Source of the DNA: Bacteroidota bacterium
GTDB taxonomy: Bacteria > Bacteroidota > Bacteroidia > Chitinophagales > Saprospiraceae
DNA: 64,000 bases
Assembly (NCBI GenBank): GCA_030147525.1
Contig: JASBVF010000048.1
Span: 1 to 64,000 of the forward strand
Direction of reading: 5' to 3'
The translations under genes and the position numbers were made by a program. Shown here one piece after another: positions 35,361 through 43,731 of this stretch. The notes below the pieces were generated by a model, which had not been told where the DNA came from, did not search any database, and saw only the letters and a program-made list of their open reading frames with translations. The number at the start of each line of letters is the position of its first letter. The first letter of the stretch is position 1.

Positions 35361-35867
35361 TTACTGGTGGTAAGCCGAATTATGCGCCAGTGTTGTACCA
35401 CACTTCGAACAAGCAACCGCACTGCCTGCTCCACCGGCGCAACCGGATGGGCAGGTGTAGTGCCATACGCCTTTCGCATTCTGGGGAGGTTCCTGTGTTG
35501 GTGTGGGTGTTGGAGTGATGGACTGGGGTGCAGCAGCATCGCCGGCATTCTGAATCAGCGGTGAACCGCTGCCGCCAGCGCTGGCATGGTAAGCCGTGTT
35601 ATGAGCAAGCGTAGTGCCGCACTTTGCACAGGCAACTGCGCTACCGGCTCCGCCTTCGCAACCATTCGGGCAGGTGTAGTGCCAAACGCCGGCTGCGTTT
35701 TGGGGTGGTTCTGCAGTGGGAGGAGCCGGGGTGGCGGCATCGCCTGCAGGCGGTGTAGTTACGCTTTCAACGGCGGCATCCCTGGCGGCGTCGCCATCGT
35801 TTTTGCATGAAGAAAACAGTGTGATCGCACAAAGTGCTAAAATGCTTAGAAAAGATAAAAATTTCAT
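35361..35867 (-). CDS. Lipoprotein with duplicated Cys/His-rich domain
   Basis: The ATG at 35867 gives 168 residues with a lipoprotein-like signal (MKFLSFLSILALCAITLFSSC). Two near-identical domains of about 40 residues follow, separated by Ala/Pro/Thr-rich linkers. Each contains GVWHYTCPxGC, GSAVACxKCGTTL and HNxAYH, giving four Cys and several His that could bind a metal such as zinc or copper. The two copies differ at only a few positions, so the duplication is recent or under strong selection. No enzyme motif is present. A good promoter lies upstream. Confidence 0.8.
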   Translation of the reverse strand: MKFLSFLSILALCAITLFSSCKNDGDAARDAAVESVTTPPAGDAATPAPPTAEPPQNAAGVWHYTCPNGCEGGAGSAVACAKCGTTLAHNTAYHASAGGSGSPLIQNAGDAAAPQSITPTPTPTQEPPQNAKGVWHYTCPSGCAGGAGSAVACSKCGTTLAHNSAYHQ

Positions 35868-35926
35868 TTTTTTAAATTTTTGTGCCACACCGAGTCGAAA
35901 AACCCGGTAGAGCGATAAATAGCTTG

Positions 35927-35959
35927 CAAAAGTAGAAAAGAAAATTTACAAGAGACAAA
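35927..35959 (-). promoter_or_regulatory. Bacteroidota-type promoter for the Cys/His lipoprotein gene
   Basis: On the minus strand TTTG (35956-35959) is followed after 21 bases by TACTTTTG (35927-35934), a full match to the -33/-7 consensus. Transcription would start near 35920, about 50 bases before the ATG at 35867. Confidence 0.55.
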
Positions 35960-36046
35960 AGCCTGTTTTGACATATGTTAAATATTCAAAATCAATGCCT
36001 AAATGCTACGGGTGTGATTTTAACCCTCATGCCGTGAAGTCAAACA

Positions 36047-38212
36047 CTACAGTTGCACCCGTATCCCCGGCCCCAGCAAATAAAAAAACTGCTTCTCCGA
36101 CAAAAAATACCCAGCCCCCAGGAACAGCGGAAAACTCAGTTTCCTCGCCTTGCCCTGCAACGGGTAAAGGCTGCCCAGCACCACCACGCCCACGTCACGG
36201 TTTTTACTGTTTTCGCTGAAATTGAAGGCATTGAGCGCCAGAAAACCCGCCCCGAATTTGAACGGCCGGAACTTGGCGATGCGCTGGGGATGGTAAAAAC
36301 TGAACTGCGCAATGATGGCCATACTCACCCCGCTCAGCGTCCCGAAGCCGTCTTCATTGAATTTTTTGGTCAAAAGGCCGGCAGGGAAGGACACGTCGAG
36401 GTCGAAGGAAGTGTAGCGTCGCAGGATGAACTCGGCCCGTTTGGTGTAACCCTGCCCGCCGTGCTGCTGCGGGTCGTGGCGCACGGTAATCTCGATGGTA
36501 GACCAGTCGTCCAGGTCGAAGGTTTTGCGACGCAGCAACTGGTTGAGGCTGATGTTGCCGGGCTGGCAGTCCTTGCGGTCGTACTGGTCGAAGCGGGGCG
36601 AGTTTTCGCCGGGGCAGACGACCACTTTTTCGAGCGTGCGCCGGTCCACCAGCGTGTTGTTGCTCGTCACCTGGATGTCGATGATGAGGTACTGCTTGCC
36701 GTAGAGGCGTTTACTGCCGTCAATCAGTTGCGGGTTAAAAGCGATGACGATGTCGTCGAGGGTATGGTCGATGAAAATGGTTTTGTCGATGCCCGTGAGT
36801 ACCCGGTCTGGTTGGTCTTCGATGCTGACAGTGATGAAATCGAGCGGATGTGGGGCCTGAAATTCTTTTACCTTGAGGGTGTGGCCGGTTGGTTGACCGT
36901 AGCTGAGCAGGGCGATTTCCGTTTTTTTGATGTCGAGCGGCACACGGGCTTTGAAAAGCACCTCGTTTTCACCCCTCACCAGCGTATCGGTTCGCACGTC
37001 AGCCAGCCCGTCGAAAGAGAAGTTGGCTTTGTGCAGGCCGTCGCCCTGCAATTTGATTTCCACTTGCTCGCCGGGATACACGGATTGCCCCTTGCTCTCG
37101 TTGCCCTTGGCAGGAACGATGCTGACACTCTCTACTTTCGTCACCGGGGTGATGCTGAAATTGGTCAGATATTTCGCTACATCTCCGTCCTTGATGTAGA
37201 GGTAGCCTTCAGACTGCCGGTGCTGGTTGTACGGGCGCAGCCAGCAAAGCACCCGGCCATTGGCGAGGATGCTGCGGGTAAAAATCTCGGCGATGAGCAT
37301 GCCGCCTTCCTCCTGCTGTTTTTCCAGCCGGTAAGTTTTGTTGAGTTTGATGGAAGGGTGGTAGTCCAGTTCAATATCGATGGCCTCGCCCGGCAGGTTG
37401 CGGTTCAGGCTGACTTCTTTTTTATTGGTGTTTAAAAAAATGAGCTTGCTCTCCTTCACCTCGAACTCGTAGCGCAACGGCGTCAGTTCGTACACCGGCT
37501 TACCGTCAGTCGAAAGGAACGGTTTGCGCAGCCGAATCGGTGCTTCCAGCACCTGCATGCCCGGTTTTGTGGGTAAAAGATGGATACGCAGTTCGCCCTG
37601 CTCCACCGAGAATTTGTAGTTGATGCTCAGGTCTTTCGTCCATTGGTTGAAATAGCGGATGTTGTACGGGCGGTTGGTTTCCACCCTGAAAACCCGCTCC
37701 TCACCAATGAAAAGCTTGTTGTCCTGCGGGTCGAGGAAGGCGGAAGTTTCCGTGATTGGGAAGAGCTTTAACTCATAGAGGAATGGCTCCCCCCTGCCGG
37801 CAGGCGTGATGGAAAACGTGAATTTCAGAAAGTCACTCCGGGTCAGTTGTGTAAAACGGACTTTGAAACGGAAGTGATTGTCGATGCGCAGCATGCTGTC
37901 TACCAGGCTGAAATCAGCCGAAGACAGCAAGGCGACCTGCCGGATGGTCGCCGGGCTGGCAGGGTGCAATTCCACCTCGCACACAGCGTCCACATCTTCG
38001 TAGCGAAAGTAGAGTTGCTGCTCGCCGTCGATGGTGACGGTGTTTTTTGAAAAAGCGAAATCGGAGGTGTCTATTTTTAAAATAACTTCCCGGAAGGGGC
38101 TGTTTTTGCCGGGTTGCGCTATTGCGGAGCAACAAAAAAATAACGCAACGGCCGGCAGGGCAGCCTGTTTTAAAATAAGTAGCAATGGCGCATGACGGGG
38201 GAGTGAAATCAT
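36047..38212 (-). CDS. Large exported protein of unknown function with possible C-terminal barrel
   Basis: The ATG at 38212 gives 721 residues with a signal-like N-terminus (LPAVALFFCCSAIAQ). An upstream Met at 38251 would add 13 residues. The protein is beta-rich throughout, with Ig-like strand patterns. The final ~110 residues (from about TLSGVSMAIIAQFSFYHP to GPGIRVQL) show alternating hydrophobic strands and a Tyr/Phe-rich turn pattern like an outer-membrane beta-barrel end. No domain is recognised with confidence. A 460-codon open frame on the opposite strand is a composition artefact. Confidence 0.75.
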   Translation of the reverse strand: MISLPRHAPLLLILKQAALPAVALFFCCSAIAQPGKNSPFREVILKIDTSDFAFSKNTVTIDGEQQLYFRYEDVDAVCEVELHPASPATIRQVALLSSADFSLVDSMLRIDNHFRFKVRFTQLTRSDFLKFTFSITPAGRGEPFLYELKLFPITETSAFLDPQDNKLFIGEERVFRVETNRPYNIRYFNQWTKDLSINYKFSVEQGELRIHLLPTKPGMQVLEAPIRLRKPFLSTDGKPVYELTPLRYEFEVKESKLIFLNTNKKEVSLNRNLPGEAIDIELDYHPSIKLNKTYRLEKQQEEGGMLIAEIFTRSILANGRVLCWLRPYNQHRQSEGYLYIKDGDVAKYLTNFSITPVTKVESVSIVPAKGNESKGQSVYPGEQVEIKLQGDGLHKANFSFDGLADVRTDTLVRGENEVLFKARVPLDIKKTEIALLSYGQPTGHTLKVKEFQAPHPLDFITVSIEDQPDRVLTGIDKTIFIDHTLDDIVIAFNPQLIDGSKRLYGKQYLIIDIQVTSNNTLVDRRTLEKVVVCPGENSPRFDQYDRKDCQPGNISLNQLLRRKTFDLDDWSTIEITVRHDPQQHGGQGYTKRAEFILRRYTSFDLDVSFPAGLLTKKFNEDGFGTLSGVSMAIIAQFSFYHPQRIAKFRPFKFGAGFLALNAFNFSENSKNRDVGVVVLGSLYPLQGKARKLSFPLFLGAGYFLSEKQFFYLLGPGIRVQL

Positions 38213-38310
38213 AGGATTCTTCGTTGTGAGCAGTGAGATTTTGCAGGGCAAAGATTAAAAATTCTGCCTATATCAAGCCATCTTGACTGCAACCGCCCCG
38301 CTTACGGTTA

Positions 38311-39228
38311 TCATTGCATCGAATTCACTTCTTCCTTCAACTTCCTGGCCTTTGCAGCGTACCGGTGAGCCTGGTTTGTTGAAATTTCCGTCAGCAACGG
38401 GTTCAGTTTTGAAAATTGCCGGGTCGTCAGGTAACACAAGGCCAGCATCCATTCGGCCTGCTCCTGGTAGTCGTAATCCTGCCGGCCGGCGACGGTCTGG
38501 AAGTGCGGAATAGCTTTTTGAAAATCCTTTTTTTGATAAAAAAGATACGCCAGGTTGTTGGCAGCATCGAGGCCGGTGAGGGTAGGCGCTGCGGCCAGTT
38601 GGCTGAAAAGCCGGATAGCTTCATCGGTTTTTCCGTCCTCCAATGCATCGGAGGCGGCTTTAAAATCAGCCTGTGAACTACCCCGGAAGCTGCCGGAAAC
38701 GAAGACCGGCGGGACTTCGTTGCGGCCTGCGAGTGCCAGCAGTTGTTGATCCGAAGGGCTTTTTTTAGCGATGGGCTGGTCTTTAGCTGGTTCCTTTCGC
38801 TCGGCAGGTTCCGGATTTTGCTCTCCGGCAGGCTCGGCAGGTGCTTCGGTTTCTTGTTGAAACGTTTCAACCGGCTCTTCTTCCACCGCCGGTTTTTCTT
38901 CTGAAACACCCGGAGCAGCCGGTTCTGTCGGCTGGGTTGGCCAGGCCAGCCACGCTATTGTCAGGATAGCTGGCAGCAATAGCCAGGGCCAATTACGGTA
39001 ACCAGGCTTGCCGGGCTTTTTTTTAGTGTTTTCCCATTCGGCCAGCTTTCCTTCGATGTGGTCGCCGAGCATCACTTCCATCATCTCCCGTTCGAGCCGT
39101 TGCCGGGCGACACTTTCAGCCAGGGCCGGGTCAGCTGCTATTTGCTCTTCAAAGGCTTCCGCTTCGGCCTCCGGCAATTTTCCGTCGAGATAGTCTTCGA
39201 TTTTTATAAAAAGTTCCTGTTTTTCCAT
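38311..39228 (-). CDS. Membrane-anchored anti-sigma-like protein with TPR-type C-terminus
   Basis: The ATG at 39228 gives 305 residues; upstream in-frame codons run through the sigma gene. The N-terminal ~90 residues (IKIEDYLDGKLPEAEAEAFEEQ, ESVARQRLEREMMEV) resemble the helical sigma-binding domain of anti-sigma factors. One membrane helix follows (WPWLLLPAILTIAWLAW, about 97-113). An acidic Pro/Glu linker leads to a periplasmic helical repeat region (DALEDGKTDEAIRLFSQLAA, ANNLAYLFYQKKDFQKAIPHF). It starts 10 bases after the sigma gene stop, as expected for a sigma/anti-sigma operon. Confidence 0.8.
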   Translation of the reverse strand: MEKQELFIKIEDYLDGKLPEAEAEAFEEQIAADPALAESVARQRLEREMMEVMLGDHIEGKLAEWENTKKKPGKPGYRNWPWLLLPAILTIAWLAWPTQPTEPAAPGVSEEKPAVEEEPVETFQQETEAPAEPAGEQNPEPAERKEPAKDQPIAKKSPSDQQLLALAGRNEVPPVFVSGSFRGSSQADFKAASDALEDGKTDEAIRLFSQLAAAPTLTGLDAANNLAYLFYQKKDFQKAIPHFQTVAGRQDYDYQEQAEWMLALCYLTTRQFSKLNPLLTEISTNQAHRYAAKARKLKEEVNSMQ

Positions 39229-39238
39229 TGGAGTGGTT

Positions 39239-39835
39239 TTAAAAAAGCGACTGTAAATCGGGGTTGTCTCCGGCCGCTTTGCGAAGCCGTTCGCTACAGC
39301 GGAAGGCTTCGTTGATGGCCATGCGGGGGCTTGAAAGCCCGGTTTTTTCAGCAATTTCCTCCATGCTGTAGCTGAGCGCCCGGAGCCAGAGAATTTCCCG
39401 GCAGCGATCGCTGACCAGTGCCAACAATTGGCGGACGAGTTTTTTCCGGTCGTCCTGTTCAAGCTTGGCTTCCGGCGTTTCGTGGTGCAGGCGGTCCATT
39501 TTTACGGCATCATCCACGTGCGAAATACGTTTTTGATACGCCCCCCGCCGGCTGTCTTTCCAGACGTTGATGCAAATGCTTATAAAATACGTGGACGGGG
39601 AACTTTCGCCCCGGAACGTGCGCCGCAGCACATGCCGGTAAAAAATTCTGAAGCCCTCCTGATAGGCATCCTGCGCATCGTGAAGGCTGCCGCCCAAGCC
39701 TTTTATTTTATGTAAAACGGTGCGTTCCAGGCGTTCATCCCGGAACATAAATTTTAGGCCTTCTTCCTGCGCCGGTAGTTCTCCCTGCAGCAGGGAGATC
39801 AGTTTTTCATCTGACATATTTTGGGAACGTCCCAT
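39239..39835 (-). CDS. ECF-type sigma-70 family RNA polymerase sigma factor
   Basis: The 198-residue protein has region 2 (DAYQEGFRIFYRHVLR, STYFISICINVWKDSRR) and region 4 (LLALVSDRCREILWLRALSYSMEEIAEKTGLS). The start may be the ATG at 39835 or the in-frame ATG at 39817; the latter begins MSDEKLISLLQ and fits the family better. Together with the membrane-anchored partner it should direct an envelope-responsive regulon. A minus-strand TACATTCG at 39891-39898 resembles a -7 element. Confidence 0.87.
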   Translation of the reverse strand: MGRSQNMSDEKLISLLQGELPAQEEGLKFMFRDERLERTVLHKIKGLGGSLHDAQDAYQEGFRIFYRHVLRRTFRGESSPSTYFISICINVWKDSRRGAYQKRISHVDDAVKMDRLHHETPEAKLEQDDRKKLVRQLLALVSDRCREILWLRALSYSMEEIAEKTGLSSPRMAINEAFRCSERLRKAAGDNPDLQSLF

Positions 39836-40141
39836 CCGGTGAGTGGTTTTTACGGTGAAAATGTCATCAGCCTTGCGGCAATATCTTTAGCGAATGTAGA
39901 AAAATCCCCGGTTTTGATCTGGTTGAAATTTTTTTGAAAAAAATCCTCCCTCGTTGAGTACCAATCTTTTTTCGCTCCCACCAATCTGATATCCAACAAT
40001 ATTCGGAAGGCGGTCAGCTGTTCCGAAAGGATAAAATCCGAAAGAATTTTTTGAGCTGAAAAACCAATAGCTGCCGGGCGTGTGTGCGCTCGCCCGGAGC
40101 GTGTCATACTCATTTTTTTAACCATCAAAACTATTTGTGCT
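39836..40141. promoter_or_regulatory. Divergent intergenic region
   Basis: This 306-base gap lies between the sigma factor gene (minus) and the fibronectin-type small protein gene (plus). A -7-like TACATTCG is on the minus strand at 39891-39898. A 92-codon ORF on the minus strand (39850-40128) has no recognisable features and is not accepted as a gene. Confidence 0.3.
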
Positions 40142-40486
40142 ATGAAATGGATACTTGCTATCCCTGTTATGCTATTGCCGCTGCTGAGCGGTTTTTCCGG
40201 TACAACTGCCGGCGAATGCGACTGTCCGCCTGTTGCTCAACTAACCCGAACGGCGAAGTCGTCCGGCAGTATTTCCTGGTCGTGGAGCGGGCCTGATGAA
40301 GCTACCGGGTACGAAGTCTGGTACTACCGGGAAGAGGGGAATTATACGAGTTCCCTTTTTACTACTACCAGTGAGTCGTTCGGTTTTACGGGTTTATCTG
40401 CGGGCCATTACACGTTTTACGTCGGTTCGGTCTGCGGCGGGCAGTCAAGTTCATTTATCGGTATTGAAGACACAGTTGAAAACTGA
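40142..40486 (+). CDS. Small exported fibronectin type III-like protein
   Basis: The ATG at 40142 gives 114 residues with a signal peptide (MKWILAIPVMLLPLLSGFSG). The mature part is one FN3-like domain: ISWSWSGPDEATGYEVWYYRE, SFGFTGLSAGHYTFYVGSVCGG. Three Cys near the start and end (ECDCPP, VCGG) may form disulfides. The function is unknown; such domains are often surface adhesion modules. It converges on a hypothetical gene ending at 40491, only 4 bases away. Confidence 0.7.
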   Translation: MKWILAIPVMLLPLLSGFSGTTAGECDCPPVAQLTRTAKSSGSISWSWSGPDEATGYEVWYYREEGNYTSSLFTTTSESFGFTGLSAGHYTFYVGSVCGGQSSSFIGIEDTVEN

Positions 40487-40490
40487 AGCA

Positions 40491-41960
40491 TCAGTGGCGG
40501 AGGGTCTGGGACAGCCGCTCCGCCGCATTTTTCAACCAGTGCCTGAGGTGGACGTTCTCGTCGGCATCCAGTTTCTGCCGGAACTTGTTTAGCTGGCTTT
40601 TCGTGGTGTCGGGATTAGCTGCCAGGCGGTATAAGTTTCTGAGGTGGCTGTTGAACTTGAGGTAACCCTGAGGTAGTTCTGGGACTAAAGTGGTGTTTTT
40701 ATGCAGGTAACTGTCAAAATTTTTCAGTTGTCTCTCAAGCTCCTCTCCGTAGTCTTTTGTGAATAAAAACAGCTCGTAATACACCCTGACGGTCATGGAT
40801 CGCTGCCGGAAATTATACCTCCAATGATTGCGGTTGGGCGAGCTGGGTGTATGTTTTAAAACCTTCAGGTAGTCGGCCTGGCTTTTTGAAATGATTGCTT
40901 TTTGATAAAGAAAGGAAGCCCGGCAGACCTCTGTTACGATTTGACGGTCTTTTTCCGGCAATAGAGGTTCATACTGCTTGAACAGGGACTCCGCCCATTC
41001 AAATTCGCCGTTTTTGCAGGCTGTAATAAAAATATTCACAAAATGGCCCGCATTGAACTGGCCGTTTAAATTGACCAGGAGGCCTTCATCCGCTCCTTTT
41101 TTGAAGAGTTCGAATATGAAAGCGGAATAGTCATGCTCGCCTTTATTGAGCATACGAACGGGAAAATTGGAGAGTAGCTTCAGGGCCATTCGTTTTTCTA
41201 TATCGCCCAACCTGTGCAGGTTACTGCCCAGGTAATTTTTCAAATCATTCAACTTCTCCGGAGTTGGCTGATTGCGCAGGTACAATTGAAATAAAGCTGA
41301 AAAAAGCCGGAGTACCTGGTTGTGATTGTTTGCCTCGGAAAAAGCAATGCAGGGATCAGCGAAAACAGTTTGCCCGTCCAGGTCCAAATGGCGTTTGGCG
41401 ATGAACCGGTCAGCCTCGACTTCCAGGTTAGCGATGGCGAAATAATGCTGTAAATACTCATTGTAGTCCCGCTGCCAGGTATTGTCCTTGTCAAATACTT
41501 CTGTTTCAGCATGCAGGAACAGCCATCTGAAGTGATGGGCTTTTTCCTGAAAATAGGCTTTGCCCCTGTGCGGTAGTTCTTCCAGTTTATTCAGGCGTTT
41601 TTTGACAGTGCTGGTGAAGAGGTCGTAATCATTGCGCCGGAAGAGCGCCCGGGCGAGCAGTTCCTGGTGGGTTTTCTCGTCTGTTTTGAGTTCTTTTTCC
41701 ACCAGGTATTCTTCCAGCAGGCGGCACATGTCAGATTTCAGGTGGCGGATTTTCGAATCGTTGAAAGGTTCTCCTGGAAAGACCATCGCAAAGAGGTCTT
41801 CTTTGGACAAGGTGTCATTTTTTACTGCTTTGAGGTTTTTGCACAGCAGGTTGAAGCAGGTCCTGTACTCTGTTTTTTGGGTGCGGAAACGGTCTTTCAG
41901 TTCCTTGATTTCCGTCCGGCTGAAAATTTTCATCAGGGAATACAGCGTATTTCGGGACAT
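40491..41960 (-). CDS. Hypothetical alpha-helical protein
   Basis: The 489-residue protein has no signal or membrane segment and is predicted helical throughout, with TPR-like or HEAT-like spacing (QELLARALFRRNDYDLFTSTVKKRL; KNGEFEWAESLFKQYEPLLPEKDR; VRVYYELFLFTKDYGEELERQL). It is rich in Lys, Arg and Leu and likely cytoplasmic. I recognise no family; paralogues of this general type seem common in Saprospiria-like genomes, but that is from memory. It is divergent from the LytTR gene, with which it shares a 234-base promoter region. Confidence 0.7.
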   Translation of the reverse strand: MSRNTLYSLMKIFSRTEIKELKDRFRTQKTEYRTCFNLLCKNLKAVKNDTLSKEDLFAMVFPGEPFNDSKIRHLKSDMCRLLEEYLVEKELKTDEKTHQELLARALFRRNDYDLFTSTVKKRLNKLEELPHRGKAYFQEKAHHFRWLFLHAETEVFDKDNTWQRDYNEYLQHYFAIANLEVEADRFIAKRHLDLDGQTVFADPCIAFSEANNHNQVLRLFSALFQLYLRNQPTPEKLNDLKNYLGSNLHRLGDIEKRMALKLLSNFPVRMLNKGEHDYSAFIFELFKKGADEGLLVNLNGQFNAGHFVNIFITACKNGEFEWAESLFKQYEPLLPEKDRQIVTEVCRASFLYQKAIISKSQADYLKVLKHTPSSPNRNHWRYNFRQRSMTVRVYYELFLFTKDYGEELERQLKNFDSYLHKNTTLVPELPQGYLKFNSHLRNLYRLAANPDTTKSQLNKFRQKLDADENVHLRHWLKNAAERLSQTLRH

Positions 41961-42194
41961 AGCAATTTTTTTTCAGGTGATATTTTCTGCACAACCCTTC
42001 AATTGATAGAAAATTACATAAGTATTATAAATAAAGGCGTTTTGGTGGGTGTCGCCAGGGTTTGACTTCCCGGAAAATCCTGCTTTTTAACTGCACGAGT
42101 GCGAAAAAGCGTGGTTGCAGCAACTTTCATCATCCCGGATATTCGTCGTGTAATCAAAAACATTAACGATGTAACCTTATCAACCAGTTATGTA

Positions 42195-42560
42195 ATGAAA
42201 CAGCTAACTGACCATCCCGGACCCACGGTTGCTCTCCCGATGAAAAACGGCTACCGGATCGTCAGATGCAGCGATATCGTGAGGTGCGAAGCTGCTGGCA
42301 ATTATACAAAGTTTTTTCTGGCCAGCGGGCAAGAGTTTTCCGTATGCCTGCGGCTGAAGCAGGTGGAGGAAATGCTGCCGGAAGCGGTTTTTTGCAGGGT
42401 ACACCGTTCGCATTTGGTGAATTTGGAGTGGGTGGAGATGTGGGTGCGGGGAGAAGGAAATTTTCTGGAAATGGCTGATGGGGCCATGGCTCCGGTTGCA
42501 AGGTTGAAAACAAGGAAACTAAAGACACAGCTCCAGCTTCGGAAAGTGCCGGATAATTGA
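42195..42560 (+). CDS. Stand-alone LytTR DNA-binding regulator
   Basis: The ATG at 42195 gives 121 residues, nearly all a LytTR domain: RIVRCSDIVRCEAAGNYTKFF, CLRLKQVEEMLPEAVFCRVHRSHLVNLEWVEMW. No receiver or membrane part precedes it. The upstream in-frame ATG at 42099 adds 32 residues without domain features. LytTR proteins bind direct repeats in promoters and often control surface genes. It lies immediately upstream of a run of outer-membrane and envelope genes that it may regulate. Confidence 0.85.
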   Translation: MKQLTDHPGPTVALPMKNGYRIVRCSDIVRCEAAGNYTKFFLASGQEFSVCLRLKQVEEMLPEAVFCRVHRSHLVNLEWVEMWVRGEGNFLEMADGAMAPVARLKTRKLKTQLQLRKVPDN

Positions 42561-42615
42561 ATCGTAACCAATGAAATAACTTTTGAAAACTAACTTATCA
42601 TTAAATTTTTTTGAC

Positions 42616-43296
42616 ATGAAAAAACTCTTTTTTCTTCCAGTATTGATGTTGTTGGCTGCCAGCCAGTTGACGGGCCAGGTGTTTATCGGGCCGAAGGCGG
42701 GGGTGGCGTTGTCGAATTATAAACTTTCTTCAACAGATGCTGAGCATTTTAATTCCCAACTGAATCCAGGGTTTCTTGCAGGTGTTGTTTTTGAGTTGCC
42801 CATGAGCAGCACTTTCAGTGTCCAGGCTGAGGGTCTCTATGCTCAGAAAGGCGCTTCGTTAACAGTCAATTCCAACGAAACGAACCCTGCGTACATGTGT
42901 ATTCACGAGGTGTTACCTTACCTTGAAGTCCCTGTTTTTTTCAAATACCGTTTTCCGGGAAGACCGCTCGGCGGGTTCATTTCTGCAGGTAGCGAGCTTG
43001 CGTTTGCTTTCAACGGAAAAAGGAAAATCGGTACGAAAGAGGCGGAAGCAAAGACGATCGAGGTAGGCTCTTCCAGTAACGATGATTACATCAAGTCGGA
43101 TTTAGGCCTGCTCTTCGGCGGCGGATTGTCTTACGAAATCGGTTTTGGAGAATTAATCCTGGACGCCCGCTACATCATGGGGCTGAAAGAAATGGGGCGG
43201 GTGGTCAACGACAGTGTCCGCAGCACGTATTTTGGAAATGGAAAAACCCGTTCTCTGCAAGTTTCTCTCGGCGTCATTTTTCCTATTGGCGGCTGA
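42616..43296 (+). CDS. Outer-membrane beta-barrel protein (porin-like family)
   Basis: The ATG at 42616 gives 226 residues with signal peptide MKKLFFLPVLMLLAASQLTGQ. The mature protein starts VFIGPKAGVALSNYKLS and has alternating strands ending RSLQVSLGVIFPIGG, typical of the OMP_b-brl family (8-10 strands). The glycine-rich GLLFGGGLSYEIGFGELILDARY segment is characteristic. It probably sits in the outer membrane with no known ligand. It is followed after 33 bases by a lipoprotein gene. Confidence 0.8.
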   Translation: MKKLFFLPVLMLLAASQLTGQVFIGPKAGVALSNYKLSSTDAEHFNSQLNPGFLAGVVFELPMSSTFSVQAEGLYAQKGASLTVNSNETNPAYMCIHEVLPYLEVPVFFKYRFPGRPLGGFISAGSELAFAFNGKRKIGTKEAEAKTIEVGSSSNDDYIKSDLGLLFGGGLSYEIGFGELILDARYIMGLKEMGRVVNDSVRSTYFGNGKTRSLQVSLGVIFPIGG

Positions 43297-43329
43297 TTTT
43301 CTATGATTTTTTAACTCAAAAAAACAAAG

Positions 43330-43722
43330 ATGAAATATTTAGTTACCCTGATTTGGATAGGCTGCCTGCTTTCCTTGAATAGTTGTAATGACGAGGTTTG
43401 CAGCGATTTGGGAACAAGGTCGAATTTCTTAGGGCTCTATATAGGCGAGCAAGTTTGTGGAAATAATGATCCTGAAACAACGTCACTGGAAATTACAACC
43501 GCTCCTGACGGGGCGAGATACCTCATAGTTGACAATTTTTTAAAGGCTGAGATTACAGATGAAGACTCATTCGTCATTTCTGTCCAAACCATTAATTTTC
43601 AAGGTGTTGACTTGGAAGCAGAAGGACAGGGTAGTATTACCGGGAATAATATCACTTTGACTTATTCTATAAAAACTCCGGACGGTACTGTTAATGTATG
43701 CCAATTCACCGGAACAAAATAA
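43330..43722 (+). CDS. Small lipoprotein of unknown function
   Basis: The 130-residue product has a lipoprotein signal (LIWIGCLLSLNSC, Cys at 19) followed by CSDLGTRSNFLGLYIGEQVCG. The rest is beta-rich (YLIVDNFLKAEITDEDSFVISVQ; GNNITLTYSIKTPDGTVNVCQFTG), reminiscent of lipocalin-like or small beta-barrel lipoproteins. No family is identified. It ends 9 bases before the papain-like gene. Confidence 0.65.
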   Translation: MKYLVTLIWIGCLLSLNSCNDEVCSDLGTRSNFLGLYIGEQVCGNNDPETTSLEITTAPDGARYLIVDNFLKAEITDEDSFVISVQTINFQGVDLEAEGQGSITGNNITLTYSIKTPDGTVNVCQFTGTK

Positions 43723-43731
43723 CTCAAACCA

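Noticed and set aside
36053-37435. 460-codon open frame on the plus strand
   Set aside because: It lies wholly inside the minus-strand gene 36047-38212, has no signal or domain, and its long openness follows from codon bias of that gene.
39850-40128. 92-codon ORF on the minus strand between sigma factor and FN3 genes
   Set aside because: It spans a divergent promoter region with a -7-like box inside and shows no protein family features. Could be revisited if conserved.
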